Source: Microglena sp. YARC | Taxonomy: Eukaryota; Chlorophyta; Chlorophyceae; Chlamydomonadales; Chlamydomonadaceae | Assembly (NCBI GenBank): GCA_022414725.1 | Contig: CM039463.1 | Span: forward strand, 51,059,930-51,123,929 | DNA length: 64,000 nucleotides | Reading direction: 5' to 3' | Shown: positions 10,689-19,795 of the stretch, piece by piece | Layout: the number at the start of each line of letters is the position of its first letter | Position numbering within the stretch: the stretch's first letter is position 1 | Position numbers and translations under genes: made by a program | Notes under the pieces: model-generated | Told to the model about the DNA's origin: nothing | Databases searched by the model: none | The model's input: the letters and a program-made list of their open reading frames with translations, nothing else

Positions 10689-11567
10689 TCACTTCTTTAA
10701 CCGAAGAACTCCACCTTTAAAGTTCTGACCTGCTTCCATCAGTCCCTTATCTCTGTTCTTTTCTTTCTCTTCCCTCTTCTTCTTGCCAATGCCTTTCTTC
10801 TTAACATGCCCTGCTGCTATGGCCTCCTGCAGGGCCTTCTCTTCTCGCTCAAGCCTCTTTTTTGCAATGCCCATGCCAATCTTGGATCCCATTCTCGGCC
10901 CCTTTTCAGCTTTGGCGCCTATTCGTTGTAGCATCGTAGCCTGCCACTTCTTCTTCTCTTTTTTGTCAAGCTCTGAAGCTCCTAGTCTCTCCACCTCCAA
11001 TTGCAGCTGCTTAAAGTCATCTCGTGTCATGTGGCCCATATTCTCTTCAGCATCAGCATCCACCACCCTGCCCCGCATGGCAGTCCCATTACGTGAGGCC
11101 GACGCATCCACCTCCTCATGCACCTTCTCAGGCTTGGAAGACATGAATGCCTTGCGCTCAGCCCTCAAGTCTATTGATAGCCCTGAGCTGGATGTAGAAA
11201 CAGATTTTGATGAGCTCACTTGCTGTTTCCCACCCGGAGGTGTCTTGGCACTGAGCAAACGTTGCATAATGTCCTCTATTTCAGTTCCACCGGCTGCCTT
11301 GCGCTTCTTCACACCACTGGATGGACCAACCATGGCGGCTGCTTTTCCATTCAGGACGCCGTTGCTCCTTGATGCCCCACCTTTCCCTTCTTCCTGAGGT
11401 AACGACCCTGATGTAGATGGTATTCCTAATTGGGATAGAGCACCTGTCTTAGATGATGACTTCCCCTTCTTCTGTTTTGGCTTCTTGACACCGTAGTCAT
11501 CAAACATGCTCATGAAGCGCTCCCCAGAAGCATCCAAGGCGGCCGAAGTACCCGCAGCACCTTCCAT
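10689..11567 (-). CDS. Faf1/C1orf131-like (DUF4602) candidate nucleolar protein
   Basis: A single uninterrupted 292-codon frame with ATG at 11567 and TGA at 10689. The N-terminal half is low complexity with basic patches (K-K-P-K-Q-K-K-G-K). The C-terminal third has the recognisable block D-D-F-K-Q-L-Q-L-E-V-E-R-L-G, then K-K-E-K-K-K-W, L-Q-R-I-G-A-K, and K-R-L-E-R-E-E-K-A-L-Q-E, ending in a Lys-rich tail. This pattern (G-S-x-L, KEKK, a G-K element, then REEK) resembles DUF4602 proteins such as yeast Faf1 and human C1orf131, which take part in small-subunit ribosome assembly in the nucleolus. The family assignment is from memory. No intron was seen. It is divergent from the peroxiredoxin gene, 486 bp away. 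Confidence 0.65.
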   Translation of the reverse strand: MEGAAGTSAALDASGERFMSMFDDYGVKKPKQKKGKSSSKTGALSQLGIPSTSGSLPQEEGKGGASRSNGVLNGKAAAMVGPSSGVKKRKAAGGTEIEDIMQRLLSAKTPPGGKQQVSSSKSVSTSSSGLSIDLRAERKAFMSSKPEKVHEEVDASASRNGTAMRGRVVDADAEENMGHMTRDDFKQLQLEVERLGASELDKKEKKKWQATMLQRIGAKAEKGPRMGSKIGMGIAKKRLEREEKALQEAIAAGHVKKKGIGKKKREEKEKNRDKGLMEAGQNFKGGVLRLKK

Positions 11568-12053
11568 TCCTCCTTGTATCCTGGATGTGGGGTGGCTATC
11601 TAGAGCAGTTCCGATTTAGAGAATCCAAGTCAGGGAATATGCAGTTTCGAGAGGATGCGGAAGACGCGAAGAGAAGTGGGTAAGATTGGAGGATGGTCGG
11701 CGTCGCCAGGTATTAAATCTGCAGAATTGATGGATGTGATGTGCCTGAAGCAACTCACGTTCTCATATTCTCTCCCGGCTAGATGAACAAAGCTGCTACC
11801 TGATACTTTATTTATTCAGTTGACAGGCTGAGAAGTACTCTCATGCAGTACTTATGGGGGAGGGGAATCCTGCCTCGGACTCCAGCACAGACAGGCCTCA
11901 CGCTTCACGAACTTTCGAGCAGTACTTCAACCCAGGCCGGTACACCCTCAAGCGCCTCAAGCGCTGAATACAGCGAAAGTCTACGATGCACTGATTACAA
12001 CACTTTTAGGCAGTAGTCCACCCTTCGTCCATTTCTTCCTTTCTTCTACCAGG
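11568..12053. promoter_or_regulatory. Shared intergenic region between two divergent genes
   Basis: 486 bp separate the ATG of the Faf1-like gene (-) from the ATG of the peroxiredoxin gene (+), with no ORF or repeat of note. Both promoters and 5' UTRs must lie here, so a bidirectional promoter is likely. No specific factor site was identified. Confidence 0.5.
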
Positions 12054-15000
12054 ATGATGCACAGAGCTAGCATGAGCACCATGACCACCCGTCGGGTGAA
12101 TGCATCCAGGTGAGTTGGGGACCATCCATGTCCTGTCAGTTGTTTGATCTGGCTCCCAACTTTTCGTCCAGCCATTTAGCTGCACGATGCGTTGATGCAA
12201 TCAAGATCTTTTCTCGGCATTTATCATCCTATTCGCCCTCAGGGTTGTTGCCCGAGCCCCTGCAAGGACGTCCCTCAAAGTATCCGCCATCGCCCTGGGC
12301 GACAAGCTCCCTGGTGCCCAAAGCTTGAAGTACTTCGACGCGGAGGGTCAGATGAAGGAAATCACGATCGAGGCCCTGTGCAAGGGCAAGAAGGTTGTGC
12401 TTGTGGCTGTGCCTGGTGCTTTCACCCCAACCTGCTCCCTGAAGCACGTCCCAGGCTTCATTGAGCAAGCTGATGAGATCAAGGCCAAGGGTGTTGATAC
12501 CATCGCCTGTGTCTCAGTAAATGATGCTTTTGTTATGGACGCATGGGGCAAGAGCCTTGGATCAGGAGAGAAGGTTATGATGCTTGCTGATGGCAACGCA
12601 CAATTTTCAAAGGCTATTGGAGTGGAGCTGGATCTGACAGACAAGGGTTTGGGCAAGCGCAGCCGCAGGTGCGATTGATGGGTTATGGTGGAGATTGATC
12701 AATAGATCACCAACATGCTGCATGTAGGGTTTCATGTCCCTTAGTTGTGCAGAGGCTCCCTTAGTCCATGATTGCATTTCCAACAGAAATGAACTGTAGG
12801 TATGTGATTTCGTCTTGGACTGCATCCCCAGTGAGTATCCATGAGGTTAAACCTGGTTTGTGTCCCCAGTCGGCAAGGATCTGTGTCTGCCCCCCCTGGA
12901 ATTTGGGGTGACTCAACAGTGGCGCACGATGAGGATCTGATTGTGTTGCATGTGCTTATGTTAGCAATATTGATGCTGAAGCCTTGACCCATGAGATGTC
13001 CCTGGCTTTGTCCCCAGTCTGTATCTGTATTCACCACACTCGGAAGTTGTTGCGAGTTAATGGTGGTGCAGTGCAAGGACCTGCTACTGTTGTATTTTCT
13101 CCTGTTGGTCAAAACCGCATCCTACACCCAAGAGTTATGCTTAGATTGTGTCCCCAGCCAGTATCTGTATTTGCCGGACTCGGAAGTTTAGGGGGCTAGA
13201 TAGTGGGGCACTTGGGGATGAACTCGTGGACCTTGTTGTGGTGTGTTTGCTCATAGCCGCAATAGCAACGAGTGTAGCTATTGCCCCCACAAGTTTCAGC
13301 ATTTGGCCCACTTGGAAGGTGGGGAGGCCACAGGCGGTTGCAGTGTGAGGATACTCCAGATTGCAGTGTGTTTGTTGACATCCTGATGAGTTTAGTATTT
13401 GCTATGATAGAGATAATGGTGGGGCGTGGTATTAACGGAGCCCTGTCTTACGGCGGTAGACAGCGGACTGCTACTTAACCTGGACAGTGCAACCATGGCA
13501 GTTGACAGCGACAGATAATGGTGCTTTATGCAGCTTGGGTGTGTGTTTGACTGCGTGAGTGGCATTGTGGATCATACATGAGGCGTAGATCTCTGCAGTG
13601 ATACGTGGTACTCAGGAATTTGAAACTGTGATCATTCGATGCTTGGGTTGCCCTGGCAAATATGTGGATCATGTTCTGGTTGCGCCAACATCCATACTTC
13701 CTAGTCTTTCCTAACCCTTCATAGTCTTTCCTAACCCTTCACAGTCTTTCCTTACCCTTCATTGTCTTTCCCAACCCTTCATAGTCTCAACTGTTGCTTC
13801 TTGGTTCAGGGTTGCTTCTTGTTGCCTTGATATGATGATGATTATGATGATTACATTTTTACTGGTGCCCTACTGGACTCCAAATGTGCCCAGGGCCTGA
13901 CGGAGTCAAGGGGGAATTTACTTATGGTTGACCTGTGGCTCGTCCTTCAACTTGCTTAATGCACTGCATATTCGTGTCCCAGATATGTATTCTTAAATTG
14001 CGCCGACCGCATGCTGATTTTGACCGGGTAACTTAACTTGGCATTGATCATTCATACTGTTTGGGAGTGCTAGTTTGGGTTGGTTTGGCCTGACAAGAAA
14101 TGCCATGCATGGATAAGGAAGGCAATTCTTCAATAAGACGTGGGATTTGGGGCTTTTGATCAAGTCCGTCAGTACAGTTTCAAGGCTTTCAAATCATGGG
14201 ATAAACCGGGACACGTAACACAGCTGAAACAGACCTTACTATAGTTCCTGAATACCTAGTGTGAGTGTGAGCCGCCGAACATGTGCGACAGTGAGATGCT
14301 TGACCACTCCTTAGATGTGAGCAGGTGAAGTGACTGCTGCCTGATGCTTGTTGTTTGATTGTCTATTGTTGAAGCGGTGCTGCTGTTGCTGCTGCTGTAG
14401 ACGATTGGGTTTGGGATTGGGTATTGTTGAAGTGCTCCTGCTGCTGTGTAGGATTGGGTATTGGACTGGGTATTGTTGATGTGCTGTTGGGTAGGTTTGG
14501 GTATTGTTTAAGTGCTGCTGCTGCTGTGTCAGATTGGGTATTGTTGATGCTGCTGCTAGGTAGGATTGGGATTTGTTCAAGTGCTGATGCTGCTGCTGGG
14601 TAGGATTGGGTATTGTTGATGTGCAGGTGGGTAGGATTGGGTATCGGACTGGGTATTGTTGAAGTGCTGCTGCTGCTGGGTAGGATTGGGTATTGTTGAA
14701 GTGCTGCTGCTGCTGTGAAGGATTGGGTATTGGACTGGGTATTGTTGAAGTGCCGCTGCTGCTGTGTAGGATTGGGTATTGAACTGGGTATCGATGAAGT
14801 GCTGCTGCTGTGTAGGATTGGGCATTGGACTGGGTATTGTTGAAGTGCTGCTGCTGTGTAAGATTGGGTATTGGACTGGGTATTGCTGATGTGCTGCTGT
14901 TTAGGATCGGGTATTGTTGAAGTGCTGCTTCTGCTGTGTAGGATTGGGTATTGGACTGGGTATTGTTTATGTGCTGCCGTGTAGGATTGGCTATTTTTTA

Positions 15001-16360
15001 GTGCTGCTGGGTAGGATTGGGTATTGGATTAGGTATTGTTGAAGTGCTGCTGAAGAGGATAGGCTATTGCTAAAGTGCTGCTGCTGCTGCTGGGTAGGGT
15101 TGTGATGTCTAGCAATCTGCTGTACTACTGCTCGCAGAACTGTATGCACACACTGCCTCGTTATTGTCTATTGTTGACGCTGCTGCTGCTACTATTGGGT
15201 AGTGTTGTTCAATCTATGGATTGTGATGGCTAGCAATCTGCTGTAGTTCTGCTTGCAGGACTGCATGCACACACTGCCTCGGAATTGTCTATTGTTGAAG
15301 CTGCTGCTGTTGGGTAGTGTTGTTCAATCTATGGATTGTGATGGCTAGCAATCTGCTGAAGCCCTCCGTGCTGGACTGTATGCACACATTGCCTCGTTAT
15401 TGTCTATTGTTGAAGCTGCTGCTGCTGTTGGGTAGTGTTGTCCAATCTATGGATTTTGATGGCTAGGCATCTGCTGTAGCCATGCTGGCAAGACTGCAGG
15501 ACTGGATGTACACACTGCCTCGTTCGATAGCAAGTGCGCCAGTTGTTTAGACCCATGAGGTTGATCCTCGTTATTTTTTGTCGGCAAGACTCGGGGTGTT
15601 GGATGGGAAAGGCTGCTGTTGTTGCTTGAATGTGTCCCATGTATAGGGACCGGCAATAAAGTAACACATGATATCATGTCACCCTGTGATACATAATGCC
15701 GGCAGTTTTACTAGGCCAAAGTTACCATTTATATACGATATCAGATGATGCAGTTTGTATGATATCATACTCGCCTTAGGTCATCATCAGATGATAGGCG
15801 GTTCCCTACCTATATGTAGAGATTGGCAAACTATATGATACTGACCAAAGGCCAGAATGATATCATACAAATTGCAACAAATGATATTGTATGTAAAGGG
15901 TGACTTGAGCCAAGTCAGACTGGCGGCATCATATGATGGCATGATATCATATGAAATCATGTTGCCGTTCCCTACCCATATGTCATTATGCCATTCAGAG
16001 TGGTGCCGAATTTCCTTTTGTTGTGTTGTATGTAGTATGTATGTTACTGTTCAGGGGTGGGCCAAACGGTTTGAAGGGACTTGCCCAACCGTGATAGGAA
16101 GGGCTTTATAAGAAAAGCATCGGTAAACTGAACCCCAAACAATCGTTGTGTGTGCCGAAGTGCTAAAATGCATGTTGTAGTGTGTGGGAGCTGAAAGGGC
16201 AATCCACGAATACACAAAAATGTTCTGCCTAACAGACACATTTTCTTGTTGCAGGTACGCCATGCTGGTTGACGACCTGGTCGTGAAGGTGCTGAACTTG
16301 GAGGAGGGTGGTGCTTTCACCATTTCCTCAGCAGAAACCATTTTGGAGGCTCTGGCGTAA
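12054..16360 (+). CDS. PRXIIE: Peroxiredoxin type II E, plastid-targeted, three exons
   Basis: Thiol peroxidase that reduces H2O2 and alkyl hydroperoxides with thioredoxin or glutaredoxin in the plastid stroma. Exons: 12054-12109 (donor gtgagt), 12243-12668 (donor gtgcga), 16255-16360 (acceptor ttgcag; TAA stop). All phases join, giving 195 residues. The start is rich in Met, Ser, Thr and Arg and continues [12 protein letters not shown], a plausible transit peptide. The mature part has P-G-A-F-T-P-T-C-S with the peroxidatic Cys, I-A-C-V-S-V-N-D with the second Cys of the type II class, and [10 protein letters not shown] at the last junction, typical of the family. The length matches plastid PrxII. 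The second intron is 3586 bp and full of repeats. Without the exon at 16255 the protein would lack its last 35 residues. Confidence 0.93.
12669..13560. other. First part of peroxiredoxin intron 2: diverged repeats and a SINE fragment
   Basis: 12810-13190 holds about three diverged copies of a segment around 'tgtccccagtctgtatctgt', each with an acceptor-like ccccag. 13417-13510 is a - strand fragment of the tRNA SINE family F ('gtggggcgtggtattaacgg', 'gtcttacggcggtaga'). Confidence 0.55.
13690..13935. repeat. 22-bp minisatellite and a family D retroposon end
   Basis: 13696-13790 repeats 'agtctttcctaacccttcat'. 13830-13925 is the - strand family D end: GGAGTCCAGTAGGGCACCAG, then a (CAT)n-like tail, shared with 32930, 33740, 39625 and 50090. 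Confidence 0.75.
14330..15480. repeat. CTG-rich minisatellite in peroxiredoxin intron 2
   Basis: More than 1 kb of units built from 'gattgggtattgttgaagtg' followed by ctgctgctg(ctg). After 15100 a second unit of about 120 bp appears ('ggattgtgatggctagcaat', 'tgcacacactgcctcgttat'). Triplet runs stay short (3-5 CTG). Confidence 0.9.
15648..15975. mobile_element. Inverted-repeat MITE (agggaccggcaat family)
   Basis: The left end 'tagggaccggcaat' and right end 'gttgccgttcccta' are inverted repeats. The interior has gatatcat palindromes. Related sequences are at 55765-55905, 61205-61365 and 61780-61856. Flanks cccatgta and cccatatg may be a decayed 8-bp duplication. Confidence 0.65.
16025..16140 (-). 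mobile_element. Family C retroposon with (ATAC)n tail
   Basis: On the - strand it ends CCCTGAACAGTAAC and then (ATAC)-type repeats. It matches 9190-9345 and lies about 115 bp before the last peroxiredoxin exon. Confidence 0.7.
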
Positions 16361-16654
16361 GAGGAAGCGCTTGTATGTTTATTTGATTGCAAAATGTCAT
16401 GCCAACTCCAACTCTTTGTTCGTCCGGCTTCTCCTTTCCTAGAGTCAGCCACGAGGCAGAATTATTTTTTCCAGATGTAGAACAGTAGATGATCTTACAG
16501 CAGTTAATTGTAACTGAAGATTGAAAATGACAGTTGATTGTAAGTAACAGTGACCGTGCCTGTTTTTCGTCTCTTACGCTTTGTTCAATGTTTTGGTGGC
16601 ATGGCAGCCCTTAAGGTTGCTCACTGCCTGGGTTGAATGAACACTGTTTCACCA

Positions 16655-16844
16655 CTAGGGCTGTTCGAAACGCTGTTTTTTTTGCGACGCAGATGCAATG
16701 TGGGAAGGATCTGTTGCAACTCTGGGTATGGATGTTTCTCAGACACAGATTTTGAAACCGTTTGCGTCTCATGGAGCAGACTTTGAAACAGGCTGTGTCT
16801 CGAAGAGCAGATTTGCCCCCCCCCCCTGAACAACCCTGGTTGAT
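16655..16844 (+). mobile_element. Degenerate hAT-like MITE
   Basis: The left end 'agggctgttcgaaacgctg' and right end 'cctgaacaaccctg' are inverted. The interior resembles the neighbouring elements. No matching target duplication was seen. Confidence 0.55.
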
Positions 16845-16861
16845 GGGTTCAGGTTCAGCAT

Positions 16862-17063
16862 CTGGGTTGTTCAGGACGCTGCGTCGCGCGACGCAGACGC
16901 AACGTTTGTGGGTCCGTTGCGTCCTGAGACGCAACGTGGGGAATGTCCGTTGCGTCGCTATGGGTCATGGGTCGGTTGAGGGCTGAGGGTCGGTTGCTTC
17001 TCAGGACGCAGGCTGTACAATTGGTTGCGTCTCGCAGAGGTGGGGTCCTCCTGAACAACCCTG
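16862..17063 (+). mobile_element. hAT-like MITE, copy 1 of a tandem pair
   Basis: Ends are ctgggttgttcagga and tcctgaacaaccctg, inverted with one mismatch at the tip. The interior has many gcgtc/gacgc motifs. It is flanked by ttcagcat (16854-16861) and ttcaacac (17064-17071), 8-bp sites with 6 of 8 matches. Confidence 0.75.
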
Positions 17064-17071
17064 TTCAACAC

Positions 17072-17205
17072 CTGGGTTGTTCAGGACGCTGCGTCCTCCG
17101 TCACAGACGCAACGTGGGTCCGTTCACCGTTGCGTCGCAGGACGCAGGCTATACAATTGTTTGCGTCTCAGGCAGCAGAGCTGGGTGTCCTCCTGAAGTA
17201 CACTG
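17072..17205 (+). mobile_element. hAT-like MITE, copy 2 of a tandem pair
   Basis: Starts ctgggttgttcagga immediately after the 8-bp site of copy 1 and ends tcctgaagtacactg. It is flanked by ttcaacac and ttcaccac (7 of 8). It is shorter than copy 1 through loss of the middle. Confidence 0.75.
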
Positions 17206-17267
17206 TTCACCACACTCTCGAGTACAGAATGCAATCACGTATGTCCCATGTTTTAAACAAGTTGTGG

Positions 17268-17455
17268 AAATGTTTTTTTCACCCCAGGAGGTAGATCTCC
17301 CGACACAATCAGCGACACCGAGGATTCAGTTCGAAAGGCGTTGCCACTCCTGCAAAAGAGTAGGCGTGATGTGTGCAACTTGAACTTGAACTTGGTTACC
17401 GTACATAGCTCCAGCCAGCAAATTAGCTGCTCGCCGTCTTCGGCAGTAAACACAC
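17268..17455 (-). mobile_element. SINE head plus family A retroposon end
   Basis: 17268-17370 matches 6598-6660 and, inverted, 7621-7720. 17384-17452 is the family A end, with two AAGTTC tail units read on the - strand. Confidence 0.6.
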
Positions 17456-17624
17456 ATTGTGCAACTTCCTATGTGTGCGACTTCATGCAAGTATCCAACG
17501 TGCTCATCCTCTAGCACCCAGCGTCATGCACGTGACTGCTTTTGAGTTAGCAGATCCCATATTCCATGTAGCCGTAGACCACCAAAGGATCCTATCAATC
17601 AAAATACTGTAGACTAATTCATAG

Positions 17625-18041
17625 CAGGGTACTTCAGGAGGACCCCTAGCTCTGCTGCCTGGCACGCAACCAATTGTATATCCTACATCCTGCGACGCAA
17701 CGGACCCTACCTTTTGGTCAACGGACCCCCCCACACACACGTTGCATTCTGCGACGGAACGGACCCGTCGACGTTGCGTCTGCGGCGGACGACGCAGCGT
17801 CCTGAACTGTTATGCTATGACAATTGTAATAGCATTGCATAGGCGTGCACGCTGTCGGTATGCACTACCCCAATGGCAGGCCGATGCTGCGACCTAACCT
17901 GTTATGTTGCTAGCTGTCGGCATGCACTACCCCAGTGGCAGGCCGGCGCTGCGACCTAACCTGTCATATTGCTACTTATACGTGTCCCCTGACGCGCAAT
18001 GTAACAAAGTTGAATCATCACTTACCAAATGAACAACCCTG
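17625..18041. mobile_element. Larger hAT-like non-autonomous element
   Basis: Ends are cagggtacttc and gaacaaccctg (9 of 11 inverted). Flanking 8-bp sites are attcatag (17617-17624) and atgcatag (18042-18049), 7 of 8. The left half contains an inverted copy of the 17072-type element. The right half has two copies of a segment around 'tgcactaccccagtggcagg'. Confidence 0.6.
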
Positions 18042-18057
18042 ATGCATAGCCGGTACA

Positions 18058-18071
18058 TAAGACCACTGCTT
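18058..18071. repeat. Target-site duplication of the LINE, 3' side
   Basis: The 14-base taagaccactgctt is identical to 28235-28248 on the other side of the element. Confidence 0.9.
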
Positions 18072-18335
18072 GAAATTGAAATTGAAATTGTTACATCCGT
18101 GCAGAACCGTTACTCACAGGACGTGAAGTTAAGGACACCATAGCGTAAGCCGGAGCTAGCTATAGTCACCGTAGGACCATCTCAGTAAAAAGAATTACCA
18201 CCGATGCCTGGACAACAGGCACCGTAGCCCCATCATGCCAGTGCAGCTTACTACGGGGGTTTTTCACCCCGGTTGGGAAGCACCGGCACATTACAGCCGG
18301 TAAGACAAAACCTGAGAGGGGGGACGGTCTGTGTG

Positions 18336-18977
18336 CTAGTCCCCGGGTATCGACCCGGGGTGTGTTTCCATAAAGCGTCTGCACTGTAAAATACTCTGGA
18401 AACTAGTAATGGTGTGAGAATGGACTGTGTCCGCCAGTTTGAGGGCACAGGATCTCTGAAGTCCAAGAGTGGTCATAGAAGTCAAAAAAGAGGTAGGAAT
18501 AGTACCAGTTGTACCAACGGTAATAACTTCATAGTGAACAAGGTATCCAGCCGATCGAAGGCCATTGACTAATTCAACATGTTGGGCATGTTTAGTAATA
18601 AACTTAGTAGCGTGATTAGTATCAGAGCAGTATCCAAGCTCACGAATCCAGAGTTCTTTATCAGACATACAGGTAGGAGAGTCTATGTCAGGTAGGACAG
18701 CAAGATCAGGTCTCATCCTCTTCCAATCCGCTAAAGTAATAGTGGAGGGGCGTAGCCAGTCGGGGAGACGTTTGCCCAGGACCCCCCTGGGAAGGTCCTC
18801 TTCCTTGCCAGCGTCCATGATCATTCTGCGAGATCCTAGGGCTCCTGTGCAGATGGCCTTGTGGATGAGTCGCACTGCGGCGTCATGTCTCTTGATGTAG
18901 AGCCCCTTGAAAGTCCGGTGTGTGCAACCCGCCAGGATGTGGCCCGCTCCGTCCTCACAGGTGTGGCAGATGGGCAT
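18336..18977 (-). pseudogene. LINE polyprotein C-terminus with zinc motif
   Basis: An open frame of 213 residues beginning with C-H-T-C-E-D-G-A-G-H-I-L-A-G-C, a C-x2-C-x6-H-x4-C motif of the zf-RVT kind found after RT/RNase H in many plant and algal LINEs. The frame ends at a stop 264 bp before the element's 3' end. Confidence 0.75.
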
Positions 18978-19369
18978 AGGGAGTTCGTGGGTGGGTGAGT
19001 GCTGGTAGTATAAGGGAGTTTCCAGCGGAATGCAAGTTTACGGTTCCACAGTCTACCCCAGCCGGCTTCAAGGATGTGGAATTTAGTTTTATGCTGGATA
19101 AGGGTTGAGGTCCAAAATTTGTTACTTGCTTGAGGAAGTTGGTGGGGGGTGTTTTCAGCCCAGGTGGTTGCATAAATCCCTTTAAGAGGGTGTTGACCAA
19201 GGTGGCAGCTTGTGGGTAGGTTAGAGGTGATACCTTGTGTAAGGTTAGGTGCTAAAATTCTTGGGGGATATCTCCCATGGGTGTACGAGGAGGTTGAACT
19301 GTAGGCCAGTAAACATTGTGGCGGGGGATTTCCCCAGTGTTATCAGTAAAATTAGTTGAAGTAGGTGCT

Positions 19370-19795
19370 CAGCTGCCTTGCGTGCCAGAGTGTCTGCTCT
19401 GTCATTTCCAAGGATACCTGTGTGGGAACGGACTTTACAAAGGGTGGTGTGTGAGCCATGCAGGATGCGTTGAATGAGGTGTTTTTTGAATTGATTGCAG
19501 TAATTCAGTATGAATGGAACGGGTTGTTGTGGTGGGGTCATGAATCATTTTTTTTATGAGTTGAAGAGAGCAGAGGCTGTCTGTATGAAGGGTAAGAGAT
19601 TTGTCATAATCAATGTTGAGAAGGGCTTGGTGGATGGCTACCAGTTCTGCCCGGTTGTTAGTTTTGGTGGCCCCTATTCCCCAGGGTTGATGGTGTAGCT
19701 TTGTCCTGCAGCCGGGACATATACTGCAGCACCTATTTTGCTAGGATGCCCTGGTTTACCTTTTATTAGGCTACCATCTGTGTAGACCTGGAGGC
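19370..19795 (-). pseudogene. LINE RNase H domain
   Basis: In the translated - strand Y-T-D-G-S, N-N-R-A-E-L, H-T-D-S-L and G-N-D-R-A-D occur in order, supplying the D-E-D-D catalytic residues of RNase H. K-V-R-S-H-T-G precedes the last one. Stops and a frame change interrupt it. It would degrade the RNA of the RNA:DNA hybrid. Confidence 0.85.
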
